From positions 558,001 to 622,000 of the forward strand of contig NZ_JAJISC010000001.1 in the NCBI RefSeq assembly GCF_024790395.1: a stretch of DNA of 64,000 nucleotides, given 5' to 3'. The stretch comes from Halomonas dongshanensis. Its GTDB lineage: Bacteria > Pseudomonadota > Gammaproteobacteria > Pseudomonadales > Halomonadaceae. The position numbers and the translations under genes are program-made. The notes below the pieces were generated by a model. The model saw only the letters and a program-made list of their open reading frames with translations. It had not been told where the DNA came from and searched no databases. Shown piece by piece: positions 56,013 to 64,000 of this stretch (the first letter of the stretch is position 1; each line of letters opens with the position of its first letter).

Positions 56013-57486
56013 GGCCTGCGGCCTGCGCGGCGAGGACGCCGAGGTCGATGTCTTGGTTGTATTGCTCACCCGCGATGCATCCTTCATGTAAAACGATGAT
56101 TCGGTCGGCGATCTCGATCGCCTCGTCGATTTCCGACACGCACACCAGCGTGGCGCGTCCTTTGGCCGTGGCGCGAATCTGGCGGCCGATATCATGGCGC
56201 GCGCCAATGTCCACACCCTGGAAGGGCTCGTCCAGGATCAGCAAACGGCAGGGCGCCTGGAGCCAACGGCCGATCATCACTTTCTGCTGATTGCCGCCGG
56301 AAAGCGTGCCGATGGCGTCTTGCGGCGACTGGCACACGATGCCAAGCCGCTCGATCATCTGCGTGGCGGCCTGGCGCTGGCGTGAGCGCCTGAGCAGCCC
56401 CCCGGTAGAGAATGCCTTCAGAAACGGCAGCGTCATGTTGTCGGCGATGTCGAAGTCGGCCACTACGCCGTTGACCGAGCGGTCTTTTGCCGCCAGAAAA
56501 ACGCCGCGCGCTAGGGCCTCGCTCACCGTGTTAGGGGCATAATCGCGGCCATCGAGCCGAAGGCTGCCCTGGCTCAGCGGGCGCTGGCCAAAGAGCATGG
56601 CCACCAGCGCCTCCATGCCGCTGCCGAGCAGGCCAGTCAGTGCCACCACCTCGCCGTCGCCCACCGCGAAACTCACCGGCTTGCTTCCCGGCGCCAGGAC
56701 GATGTCGTGGAGTTCAAGCACCGCAGGTCCCGGTGCGACCGGCTGGATCGCCGTCGCCTCTAGCGTTTGGCCCAGCATGGCCTGCACGGCGCCGGGCAGA
56801 TCCAGCGGCTTTTGATCGAACATCCCCGAGACGCGGCCGTCACGTAGGCAGACGATGCGATCGGCCAGGCGGCGAATGTCGGTCATGCGGTGGGAGATAT
56901 ACAAAATCGCCACGCCCTGCTCGCGCAGTCGATCGAGGAGGTTGAACAGGCGCTCGGCCTCGGCGGCCGAGAGCGATGAGGTCGGCTCGTCCAGAATCAG
57001 CAGGCGCGGTGAGTGGGCAAGCGCCCGGGCGATGCCGATCAGTTGCCGGTCGGCAACCGACAGTTCGGCCACGCGTGCATCGAGATCGAGCGTCATGCCC
57101 ATGGCCTCGGCGACCTGGCGGGCTTCGCGCCGCAGCGTTCGAGCACTGACCCAAAGGCCGTGATCGCGCGAGGCAAAGCGGTCGAGCAAAAGGTTATCGG
57201 CCACGCTCAAGTCAGGAATCACGCCGTCATCGATGGCCTGATGCACGGTAACGATGCCCTGGCGAATGGCATCGCGGGCGTCAACGGGGTGATAGGCGTT
57301 GCCCGCGAGCGTCATGACCCCGTCGTCGGCCACGTGATAGCCGCTCAACACCTTGACCAGCGTCGATTTACCCGCGCCGTTGGCGCCCATCAGTACGACG
57401 ACTTCACCGGCGTCGATGGTGAGATCGACGCCGCGCAGCACCTGGTTGGCGCCGAAGGCCTTATAGAGGCCATGAAGAGCGAGCAC
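56005..57486 (-). CDS. Ribose-type ABC transporter ATPase (tandem)
   Basis: 493 residues, two fused nucleotide-binding domains like RbsA/XylG. First half: Walker A MGANGAGKST near 34, signature LSVADRQLIGIARAL, Walker B LLILDEPTSSLS. Second half: degenerate Walker A GLLGSGMEALV as in RbsA, signature LSGGNQQKVMIGRWL, Walker B LLILDEPFQGVD. GTG start at 57486, only 5 bp after mtnD, so it is cotranscribed with methionine-salvage genes. Confidence 0.94.
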   Translation of the reverse strand: MLALHGLYKAFGANQVLRGVDLTIDAGEVVVLMGANGAGKSTLVKVLSGYHVADDGVMTLAGNAYHPVDARDAIRQGIVTVHQAIDDGVIPDLSVADNLLLDRFASRDHGLWVSARTLRREARQVAEAMGMTLDLDARVAELSVADRQLIGIARALAHSPRLLILDEPTSSLSAAEAERLFNLLDRLREQGVAILYISHRMTDIRRLADRIVCLRDGRVSGMFDQKPLDLPGAVQAMLGQTLEATAIQPVAPGPAVLELHDIVLAPGSKPVSFAVGDGEVVALTGLLGSGMEALVAMLFGQRPLSQGSLRLDGRDYAPNTVSEALARGVFLAAKDRSVNGVVADFDIADNMTLPFLKAFSTGGLLRRSRQRQAATQMIERLGIVCQSPQDAIGTLSGGNQQKVMIGRWLQAPCRLLILDEPFQGVDIGARHDIGRQIRATAKGRATLVCVSEIDEAIEIADRIIVLHEGCIAGEQYNQDIDLGVLAAQAAGHG

Positions 57487-57491
57487 GCGCT

Positions 57492-58040
57492 TTACAACTG
57501 GTCGAGGCGATCGAAGCGCCCGGCGATGTCGCTTTCGGTCCAGTGTGGCACCCAGCCTTCGACGTTGTCGAAAAAGCGCAGCGCGGTGAATTCAGGCGCG
57601 GGGCCCATATCGAACCAGTGCGGGGTGTTGGCGGGCACGCTGATGAGATCGTTACGCGTGCAGAGCACCTGGTACACCTTGTCGTCGAGGTGCAGGCAGA
57701 AAAGCCCCTGGCCTTTGACGAAAAAGCGTACCTCGTCTTCGTGGTGGCGGTGTTCGTTCAAAAACTTTTGGCGCATGGCGTCTTTATCGGGATGCGTCGG
57801 CACCATGTGCAGCACGTCCACCGTTTGATAGCCGCCCTGGGCTTTCAAGCGCTCGATATCCGCTTTGTACAGTGCCAGGATCTCCTCCTGGGTGGCGTCA
57901 TCGGCAATCTCACCGGGCGTCGCCCAGCGCTCGAACAGCACGCCCGCGCGGTTCAGCTCCTGCGTGATGATATCGGCGTCCTGAGTATCCACCAGGGCCT
58001 CGTGCGGGTTTTGGTCGGCAAAGATCTTGAGGTGTGACAT
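57492..58040 (-). CDS. mtnD: Acireductone dioxygenase
   Basis: Methionine salvage: oxidises the acireductone to 4-methylthio-2-oxobutanoate (Fe form) or an off-pathway product (Ni form). 182 residues from ATG 58040. Cupin metal ligands in EHRHHEDEVRFFVKGQG and VPANTPHWFDMG. 73 bp after mtnC and 5 bp before the ABC ATPase. Confidence 0.96.
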   Translation of the reverse strand: MSHLKIFADQNPHEALVDTQDADIITQELNRAGVLFERWATPGEIADDATQEEILALYKADIERLKAQGGYQTVDVLHMVPTHPDKDAMRQKFLNEHRHHEDEVRFFVKGQGLFCLHLDDKVYQVLCTRNDLISVPANTPHWFDMGPAPEFTALRFFDNVEGWVPHWTESDIAGRFDRLDQL

Positions 58041-58113
58041 GGCGGCGTCTCCCGGTCGTGATGATGAGCCGTTGAAGTAACGTATTGCGCCCGCGGAGTA
58101 AAGGAACGAGCGG

Positions 58114-58803
58114 TTACAAGGATATGTCGTCGAAGCGGGTGACGTGGGGGTGGCGGCTTCCAGCACGATTGCCTTCGCGCACCAACTGCAGCGTTTGCAG
58201 TCCCGCCTCACTTGCCGCATCGAGCTCCTCGATGACATCGGATAAAAACAACACCTGCTCGGCGGGCAGGGCGAGGGTGTCGACGATGTTGCGATAAGAC
58301 GCTGCTTCGCGCTTGTGGCCAACGTGGGTATCGAAGTAGCCGCTGAAAAGCGGCGTCACGTCGCCCTCGGTGCTGTAACCAAACAGCAGCTTCTGCGCCT
58401 GTACCGATCCCGACGAGTAGACGTAGAGCTTTTTACCCTGCTCGACCCAGCGGCGCAGGCAGGGAACGACGTCGGCATACAGATGCCCCTTGAAGGCGCC
58501 GCGCTGGTAGCCATCGGCCCACAGCATGCCCTGGAGTGCCTTGAGCGAGGTCTCTTTCTGGTCGCTCTCGATCCAGTGCAGTAGGGTTTCGATCACCCGC
58601 TCGACCGGTGCATCGGGCTCGTCCAGGCGTGCACGCACCGCCGCGATCTGCTCGGCGACCTCAGGCTGCGCCTGATGCGTGTGAACGAACTCGGGCAACT
58701 GGTCGTAGGCATAAGGGAACAACACCTTATGCACGAACTGGATATCGGTCGTGGTGCCTTCGATATCGGTCACCACGGCGTGAATGTGGTCGAAATGGGT
58801 CAT
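58114..58803 (-). CDS. mtnC: Enolase-phosphatase E1
   Basis: Bifunctional HAD enzyme converting 2,3-diketo-5-methylthiopentyl-1-phosphate to the acireductone. 229 residues from ATG 58803, overlapping mtnB stop as ATGA. HAD motif I VVTDIEGTTTDIQFV, LLHWIESDQKETSLKALQGMLW, YVYSSGSVQAQKLLFG, and motif IV LFLSDVIEELDAA. Confidence 0.97.
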   Translation of the reverse strand: MTHFDHIHAVVTDIEGTTTDIQFVHKVLFPYAYDQLPEFVHTHQAQPEVAEQIAAVRARLDEPDAPVERVIETLLHWIESDQKETSLKALQGMLWADGYQRGAFKGHLYADVVPCLRRWVEQGKKLYVYSSGSVQAQKLLFGYSTEGDVTPLFSGYFDTHVGHKREAASYRNIVDTLALPAEQVLFLSDVIEELDAASEAGLQTLQLVREGNRAGSRHPHVTRFDDISL

Positions 58804-59387
58804 GAGGTCCACCGTGTTTCTTCGAGGGTGCAGGCGAGGAGGAATTCGATGGCTTCCAGGTGGCGGCGGCAGGCCGCGACGCTCTCGCCCACGGCGTAAA
58901 TGCCGTGGCCCTGGACCAAAAAGCCCCAGGGCATCGGCCAGCCTGCTTGGACGTGTGCGGCAAGCTCGGCCATGTCCTGCGAGTTGGGCACCACGGGCAG
59001 CGTGATGGCGGCATCGTGGGTAACGTTGCCCGCGAGCGCTTTTTGCATCTCGAACCCGGCTAGCCGAATACCCTCCGGGAAGCGTCGCGACAGCACGGTA
59101 CTCGCCAGCGTATGGGTGTGCAGCACGCACCCGATGTTAGGCTCGAAACGGTAGAGTGCGGCGTGAAGGTCGCTTTCGGCGCTGGGTTTGCCGCGACCGG
59201 CGAGCACGCGACCGTCGAGATCGCAGCGCAAGAGATCCTCAGCGCTCACCCGCGTTTTGTCGACGCCGGAGGCGGTCACCAGATAGCCCTCATCCGTACG
59301 CACGGAGAAGTTGCCGCCGGTGGCCGGGGTCCAGCCCTTGGCGGCGGCCCAGCTAATCGCTTCCAGCAGTTCGTCTTGTAAGGTCAT
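58800..59387 (-). CDS. mtnB: Methylthioribulose-1-phosphate dehydratase
   Basis: Class-II aldolase-fold zinc enzyme of methionine salvage. 195 residues from ATG 59387; GTG 59393 would add two and neither has a strong SD. GWTPATGGNFSVR, SGVDKTRVSAEDLL, KPSAESDLHAALY, zinc histidines in CVLHTHTLAS, and LVQGHGIYAVGES. First gene of the leftward operon, divergent from mtnA. Confidence 0.96.
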   Translation of the reverse strand: MTLQDELLEAISWAAAKGWTPATGGNFSVRTDEGYLVTASGVDKTRVSAEDLLRCDLDGRVLAGRGKPSAESDLHAALYRFEPNIGCVLHTHTLASTVLSRRFPEGIRLAGFEMQKALAGNVTHDAAITLPVVPNSQDMAELAAHVQAGWPMPWGFLVQGHGIYAVGESVAACRRHLEAIEFLLACTLEETRWTS

Positions 59388-59401
59388 CGCCACGCTACTC
59401 G

Positions 59402-59430
59402 TTACTCGCTAAAGGGACGCATTCTATATG
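59402..59430 (+). promoter_or_regulatory. Promoter candidate for mtnA
   Basis: TTACTC (59402-59407), 17-bp spacer, TATATG (59425-59430; TATGAT overlaps), about 48 bp before the mtnA start, in the 90-bp divergent gap. No SAM riboswitch-like structure can fit here. Confidence 0.45.
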
Positions 59431-59477
59431 ATATGCTCCGCGCCTATAAGCCGCGCCCAACCGCCAAGGAGCCTTCG

Positions 59478-60488
59478 ATGCCTCAACTTCAGTCACGTAG
59501 CCTGCGTATTCACGCCGACGCTCTTGAATATCTGGACCAGACGCGCCTTCCCCAGGCCGAGTCTTGGGAGCGCATCGACTCTTTAGCGGCGTGGCAGGCG
59601 GCGGTCAAGCGCTTGGCGATTCGCGGCGCGCCGCTGATCGGCCTGAGTGCGGCCTTCACCCTAGCGCACTACGCCAAGGCGTACCCCGACGCCGACTGGC
59701 AGGCCGCCAGCGACGCCCTGCGCGCCACACGCCCCACGGCGGTGAATTTGATGTACTGCCTGGACGCGCTGGAAGCCTGCTTCGATGCGGGTGCCGACGC
59801 ACTCTGGGCGCGTGCGCTGGCGCTGTTCGAAGAGGACCGGGCGCTGTGCCTGGCGATGGCCGAACGCGGCGCGGATCTACTGCGCGATGGCGACCGTGTA
59901 CTCACCCACTGCAACACCGGGGCCTTGGCCACCGCAGGCGTGGGCACGGCGATTGGCGCACTGGCGGTGGCCAAATCACGCGGTCTCAAGCTTCATGTCT
60001 ACGTGGATGAAACCCGCCCGCTTTTACAGGGCGGGCGGCTTACCGCCTGGGAGATGGCAGATCTAGGCATCGACTATCAGCTGATCTGCGACAGCATGGC
60101 CGCAAGCCTGATGGCCGCAGGCAAGGTCGACAAGATCATGGTTGGCGCCGACCGCATCTGCGCCAACGGCGATTTCGCCAATAAGGTGGGCACCTATATG
60201 CTCGCCGTGCTGGCGCACTATCATCAAGTGCCGTTTTATGTCGTCGCGCCCTACACCACGGTGGATGCCGCCTGCGCCACCGGCGCCGAGATTCCCATCG
60301 AGCAGCGCGACGGTGCCGAGGTGCGGGGCGTGGCAGGCGCCTTTGGCGAGGTGAACTGGGCACCTACGGACGCTCCCGTCTGGAACCCGGCGTTTGATGT
60401 TACGCCCGCCGCACTGGTCACCGGCTGGGTACTGGACACCGGCGTGTTCGATGCCGCTGCTATTGGACGTGGCGAGCACTGTCCTTAA
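59478..60488 (+). CDS. mtnA: Methylthioribose-1-phosphate isomerase
   Basis: Converts MTR-1-P to methylthioribulose-1-P, the step before MtnB. 336 residues from ATG 59478 (AAGGAG 6 bases upstream). IRGAPLIGLSAAF, VLTHCNTGALATAGVGTAIGAL with the catalytic Cys, HVYVDETRPLLQGGRLTAWEM, VGADRICANGDFANKVGTY, NPAFDVTP: all canonical of MtnA/eIF2B-like isomerases. Confidence 0.97.
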   Translation: MPQLQSRSLRIHADALEYLDQTRLPQAESWERIDSLAAWQAAVKRLAIRGAPLIGLSAAFTLAHYAKAYPDADWQAASDALRATRPTAVNLMYCLDALEACFDAGADALWARALALFEEDRALCLAMAERGADLLRDGDRVLTHCNTGALATAGVGTAIGALAVAKSRGLKLHVYVDETRPLLQGGRLTAWEMADLGIDYQLICDSMAASLMAAGKVDKIMVGADRICANGDFANKVGTYMLAVLAHYHQVPFYVVAPYTTVDAACATGAEIPIEQRDGAEVRGVAGAFGEVNWAPTDAPVWNPAFDVTPAALVTGWVLDTGVFDAAAIGRGEHCP

Positions 60489-60541
60489 TATCGCATTCTC
60501 CCGTGGTCTCGGAGCGTGACCATGCGCTGGCATCAAGAGCC

Positions 60542-62479
60542 TTAGGATGCGGCGTCTCGTTTTCTTTTGTTTTTACGAAACTGTCGGGGATCGATACCCC
60601 ATTTGTACAGGCGGGAGGCCAGTGTTGTCGGTTTAAGGCCCAGCGTTTCAGCCGCGCCACCAACGCCCGATATCTTGCCGTTAGCAGCCTCCAGTGCTTT
60701 GAGTGCATTGATGCGCTGATGTTGACACAGCGCCTGTTCGGTCATTGGGTAATCCGGCGCATGAGGCTCCTTCGCTTTCATATTCAAGGTGGTATGGCTC
60801 GGCCTGGACTCGGATAGCAAAAAGTCGTCGAAGGATAAATCGCTACCTTGGGTCACGATCACCTGTCGCTCAATCACGTTTTCGAGCTCGCGAATATTGC
60901 CGGGCCAGGTGTAGCGCTTGAGCACGTCTAGTTGAGAGGGCGCTATTCGTACGTTGGGCTTGTTGAACTTCAAGCGGGCACGATTTAAGAAGTGGTGTGC
61001 CAATAGAGGTACATCTTCGATGCGTTTTCGCAGCGGAACAGAATCGATAGGAAAGACATTCAAGCGGAAGTAAAGGTCCTCACGGAACTGGCCAGCATCG
61101 ATCATCTCTTTCAGGTCACGGTTGGTAGCAGCAATGACTCGAACATCCACTTCGCGTGTATGGTTATCTCCCACTCGCTCGAATTGCTGATCTTGTAACA
61201 CGCGCAGTAGCTTGCTCTGTAACTCCAGCGGTATCTCACCCACTTCATCAAGAAACAGCGTTCCTCCATGGGCTAGCTCAAAGCGCCCGGGCCGGTCATG
61301 CACCGCGCCGGTAAACGCTCCTTTGACATGGCCGAAAAACTCGCTTTCAAACAAGTCTCTTGGAATCGCTGCGCAGTTCACGCGAATCAGAGGTCGATCG
61401 CTGCGGTCGCTGCTTGCATGAATGGCGCGTGCGATCAGTTCTTTACCCGTACCCGATTCGCCGCTGATGAGCACGTTAGCGTTAGTCGGGGCCACCATGG
61501 CCGTCTGCTGTATCAGCTTGGCGACCGCTGGGCTGTTGCCAACGATATCGTGATGGTTCACCTCTGCCTTGATCTCTTCTTGAAGGTATTGATTTTCCAG
61601 CTCCAGGCGCTGCTTGAGCGACTCTACTTCTTCCAGCGCATCACGCAGTTGTTGCTCGGCCCGTTTGCGCTCGCGAATATCGCGAAACAGGACGACGGCG
61701 CCGACCAGGCGGCCCATTTCGAAAATCGGCGTACTGGTGTACTCCACGGGAATGGCTTCGCCGCTCTTGTGCCAAAATACTTCATCATCGACATGGTGTA
61801 CCTGGCCATCGCTGAACGAGGCGTGAATGGGGCACTGCTGTACAGGAAACAGACCCCCATCTGCACGGGTGTGATGGAACATCAAGTGCGCATCATGTCC
61901 CACCATATCCTCAGTGCTCCAGCCAAGGATTCGCTCGGCGGCGGGATTCACAAAGGTGGTTCTACCTTGTGCATCCAGTCCATAAATACCCTCCCCGGCG
62001 GCACTCAGTATCAGTCTGTTCTGCTTTTCAATGCGTTCGAATACTTGCTCTACCCGCCGCCATCCCACTTCGCCCTGGCGATGCTGACGTCCAAGCTCGG
62101 CCTTGGCCCGGCGTTGTTCGGCCTTGTGCCTGTCCATCACGGTAAGCAGTAACAAAGCGTCATCCAGACGCTGCCCGTGCACCTCGACGCGATGGGGCTG
62201 GCGAATGCTATCCAGCAAGACCAAGTCATCCGACCATCCTTGTCCGGTCGTCAATACTTCGTCGGTAAAGCTGATCCACAGGGGCAGGGACGCACTCAAA
62301 TGGTGGCTGAAGGTGGACGTCATCATTGTTGCATGCTCGGTGGACAGCAAGTGGCAGGCCGAGAGATTGGCCTCCACTAAGCGATCATTCAGCGGATCAA
62401 TCACCAGCATCGCCAGCGGCGAATGATGCGCCATCCGGGTGAGGGTGGAAGAAGAACCTTGTCGTGAGCGGTTACCCAT
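60542..62479 (-). CDS. PAS-domain sigma-54-dependent activator
   Basis: 645 residues from ATG 62479 (AAGGAG 5 bases upstream; a TTG at 62524 is less likely). N-terminal PAS-like sensor, a second PAS (about 155-270: [28 protein letters not shown]), coiled coil, then the AAA+ domain: [15 protein letters not shown], the sigma-54 contact loop [18 protein letters not shown], and a C-terminal Fis-type HTH ([21 protein letters not shown]). The usual receiver domain is absent, so the input is probably a small ligand or redox/heme signal. Likely activates the divergent gene at 62771 through the dyads between them. Confidence 0.94.
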   Translation of the reverse strand: MGNRSRQGSSSTLTRMAHHSPLAMLVIDPLNDRLVEANLSACHLLSTEHATMMTSTFSHHLSASLPLWISFTDEVLTTGQGWSDDLVLLDSIRQPHRVEVHGQRLDDALLLLTVMDRHKAEQRRAKAELGRQHRQGEVGWRRVEQVFERIEKQNRLILSAAGEGIYGLDAQGRTTFVNPAAERILGWSTEDMVGHDAHLMFHHTRADGGLFPVQQCPIHASFSDGQVHHVDDEVFWHKSGEAIPVEYTSTPIFEMGRLVGAVVLFRDIRERKRAEQQLRDALEEVESLKQRLELENQYLQEEIKAEVNHHDIVGNSPAVAKLIQQTAMVAPTNANVLISGESGTGKELIARAIHASSDRSDRPLIRVNCAAIPRDLFESEFFGHVKGAFTGAVHDRPGRFELAHGGTLFLDEVGEIPLELQSKLLRVLQDQQFERVGDNHTREVDVRVIAATNRDLKEMIDAGQFREDLYFRLNVFPIDSVPLRKRIEDVPLLAHHFLNRARLKFNKPNVRIAPSQLDVLKRYTWPGNIRELENVIERQVIVTQGSDLSFDDFLLSESRPSHTTLNMKAKEPHAPDYPMTEQALCQHQRINALKALEAANGKISGVGGAAETLGLKPTTLASRLYKWGIDPRQFRKNKRKRDAAS

Positions 62480-62537
62480 CTCGACTCCTTGCACTATTCG
62501 TTCAGTGGCCCTCTTTTCATACAAGAGTGGGGCCAGA

Positions 62538-62590
62538 AACGATATTTCGTTAATTAATCAACGAAATATCGTTATTTACGAAAAGTCGTT
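62538..62590. promoter_or_regulatory. Three copies of a 14-bp dyad, probable activator (UAS) sites
   Basis: AACGA-TATT-TCGTT (62538-62551), AACGA-AATA-TCGTT (62560-62573) and TACGA-AAAG-TCGTT (62577-62590). Centres are 22 and 17 bp apart. The first two also form a larger perfect 12-bp inverted repeat. They lie 80-130 bp upstream of the sigma-54 promoter and 59-111 bp upstream of the activator gene, where enhancer-binding proteins usually bind. Confidence 0.8.
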
Positions 62591-62671
62591 ATAGACGAGA
62601 AGGTGGAGACTCTCTGAATTAAATTAAATAAGTATTTGATATTTAATTAAATAAATAAGTATTGGTCATTA

Positions 62672-62687
62672 TGGCATGTGATTCGCT
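62672..62687 (+). promoter_or_regulatory. Sigma-54 promoter candidate
   Basis: TGGCATGTGATTCGCT has the invariant GG-N10-GC and matches TGGCACG-N4-TTGCW at all but two conserved positions. It is about 85 bp before the binding-protein start. An AT-rich stretch (about 62618-62665, with a repeated AAATAAGTATT) separates it from the dyads and would suit DNA bending. Confidence 0.65.
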
Positions 62688-62770
62688 AAGTATTCGAACG
62701 ACACCATAGAAATTTTTTGCACCAAGATGGCGTGTATCCATGCTGTTCGGCTTCTGCAAGGGGAATGTCT

Positions 62771-64000
62771 GTGAAAGATGACAACGATCATAATAGTCTG
62801 GGGAATCCGTTCGACCATCGCCAATCATTGATCCACGGGCGGAAGTGCGATTGCCGACAGTGCTGCCCACCTCAGTCCGGTATCCTGGTATCTTCTGAAC
62901 AGGCCGCTTCTGAACCGACAGCTTCTCCTAAATCGACATCACGCTCGAAGGATACCGCCGATGTCATGGATCGCATGGTCGAAAGTGCGTTGGTGCGTGG
63001 CATGTTCGGCCACAGCGAGATGCACCGTCGTCAGTTCATGAAACTGGTCGGCGGCGGCACGGTCGCCGCTGCGTTAGCCAGCCTGCTGCCCCTGAATGCG
63101 ATCAAGGCGGCGGTCAACGAGAGTCTTGGCCCCCTCGAGAAGACGCAGCTCAATATCGGATTTGTCCCCATTACCTGTGCAACGCCCATCATCATGGCCC
63201 ACCCCATGGGGTTTTATGAGCGCTATGGGTTGGATGTCTCCGTGATCAAGACGGCGGGCTGGGCGGTGGCGCGCGATAAGTCGCTCAACCGAGAGTATGA
63301 TGCCGCGCACATGCTGACGCCGATGCCCTTGGCCATGACGCTGGGGGCCGGTTCCACGCCAGAGCCCTTCATCATGCCGGCGGTGGAAAACATCAACGGT
63401 CAGGCGATCGTGCTACACAACGACCACTTGGATAAACGCGACCCGCAGCAGTGGAGGGGCTTCACCTTTGGCGTACCGTTCGAGTACTCCATGCACAACT
63501 TCCTGCTGCGCTACTACGTGGCCGAGCACGGCCTGGACCCGGATCAGGATATTCAGATTCGCGTCATTCCGCCGCCCGAAATGGTGGCCAATTTGCGGGC
63601 CGGCAATATCGACGGCTTTCTGTCTCCCGATCCCTTCAATCAGCGCGCCGTGTTCGAACGCATCGGTTTCATTCACCTGCTCACGAAAGAAATTTGGGAC
63701 GGCCACCCCTGCTGCGCCTTCGCCACCAGCGCCCGCTTCGCGCGCGAGAACCCCAACACCTACGGCGCTCTGCTGCGAGCCATCATCGATGCGACCCAGT
63801 ACTCCTCCGACCCCGGCAATCGCTCGGAGATCGCCGAAGCCATCGCCCCGACGAACTATCTGAACCAGCCGGTCACGGTGATCGAGCAGGTTCTCACCGG
63901 GCGTTTCGCCGATGGTTTGGGGGGCGTTCAGGAAGTGCCGGATCGCATCGATTTCGACCCCTTCCCGTGGCACTCCATGGCGGTCTGGATTCTGACGCAG
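62771..64000 (+). CDS. NrtA/CmpA-like ABC transporter substrate-binding protein, partial
   Basis: Open to the window edge (410 codons visible). GTG 62771 has AAGGGG 7 bases upstream; ATG 62765 in frame is only 1 base from it. A ~85-residue N-region with a cysteine cluster CDCRQCC (26-32) precedes a Tat signal RRQFMK (86-91) and hydrophobic VAAALASLLPLNA. The mature part resembles nitrate/bicarbonate-type receptors: LNIGFVPITCATPIIMAHPMGFYERYGL, AAHMLTPMPLAMTLGAG, NLRAGNIDGFLSPDPFNQRAV, WDGHPCCAFATS. Ligand unknown; nitrate, nitrite, bicarbonate, cyanate or sulfonate are possible. Confidence 0.88.
   Translation, partial: MKDDNDHNSLGNPFDHRQSLIHGRKCDCRQCCPPQSGILVSSEQAASEPTASPKSTSRSKDTADVMDRMVESALVRGMFGHSEMHRRQFMKLVGGGTVAAALASLLPLNAIKAAVNESLGPLEKTQLNIGFVPITCATPIIMAHPMGFYERYGLDVSVIKTAGWAVARDKSLNREYDAAHMLTPMPLAMTLGAGSTPEPFIMPAVENINGQAIVLHNDHLDKRDPQQWRGFTFGVPFEYSMHNFLLRYYVAEHGLDPDQDIQIRVIPPPEMVANLRAGNIDGFLSPDPFNQRAVFERIGFIHLLTKEIWDGHPCCAFATSARFARENPNTYGALLRAIIDATQYSSDPGNRSEIAEAIAPTNYLNQPVTVIEQVLTGRFADGLGGVQEVPDRIDFDPFPWHSMAVWILTQ

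Noticed and set aside
59394..59477. SAM riboswitch or T-box before the mtn genes
   Set aside because: The divergent gap is only about 90 bp and has no multi-stem structure.
62643..62870. 75-codon minus frame in the sigma-54 control region
   Set aside because: Covers the promoter and the start of the receptor gene; no SD and atypical composition.

Overview
The window is GC-rich, densely coded gammaproteobacterial chromosome. Gene order (secG-tRNA-Leu-tRNA-fMet-rimP-nusA-infB-rbfA-truB-rpsO-pnp, pcnB-folK-panB-panC, ssrA-smpB, grpE-dnaK-dnaJ), acidic proteins, a TRAP carboxylate transporter and three-subunit GMC dehydrogenase genes suggest Halomonas or a close relative. The genus is an inference from composition and synteny. 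I saw no insertion sequence, prophage, CRISPR array or integrase.

Layout. 1-3.1 kb: a LysR regulator followed by a TRAP transporter (dctP, dctQ, dctM cut by the edge). 3.2-10.8 kb: small membrane proteins, a two-domain CbiX/SirB-like protein, the ABC-F ATPase YbiT, a ZipA-like membrane protein, an old yellow enzyme, a YfcC-type permease and an orphan 123-residue protein. 11-20 kb: trans-translation (ssrA, smpB), ratA-rnfH, bamE divergent from fur, then recN divergent from the heat-shock set grpE, dnaK, dnaJ. Textbook sigma-32 promoters precede grpE and dnaK, and a LexA-like site precedes recN.

20-31 kb: an EamA transporter, a periplasmic gluconate-type dehydrogenase operon (Tat subunit, flavoprotein, triheme cytochrome c), dapB, and carA-carB-greA behind a leader with a strong terminator. 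31-38 kb: yhbY divergent from rlmE, then ftsH, folP, glmM, tpiA, secG. 38-47.4 kb: two tRNA genes and the translation/RNA-decay cluster rimP to pnp. 47.5-53.7 kb: an MFS exporter, a thiolase, and pcnB-folK-panB-panC on the minus strand.

53.8-60.5 kb: methionine salvage. mtnA diverges from mtnB-mtnC-mtnD, which run with a 5-bp gap into a complete ribose-type ABC importer, so the importer probably feeds the salvage pathway. 60.5-64 kb: a PAS/sigma-54 activator divergent from an NrtA/CmpA-like binding protein that runs off the edge. Between them lie three copies of a 14-bp dyad and a GG-N10-GC promoter. This last unit and the mtn-linked importer are the most interesting parts of the window.

Start codons were chosen by Shine-Dalgarno spacing and family length. 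Several genes appear to use GTG or TTG.
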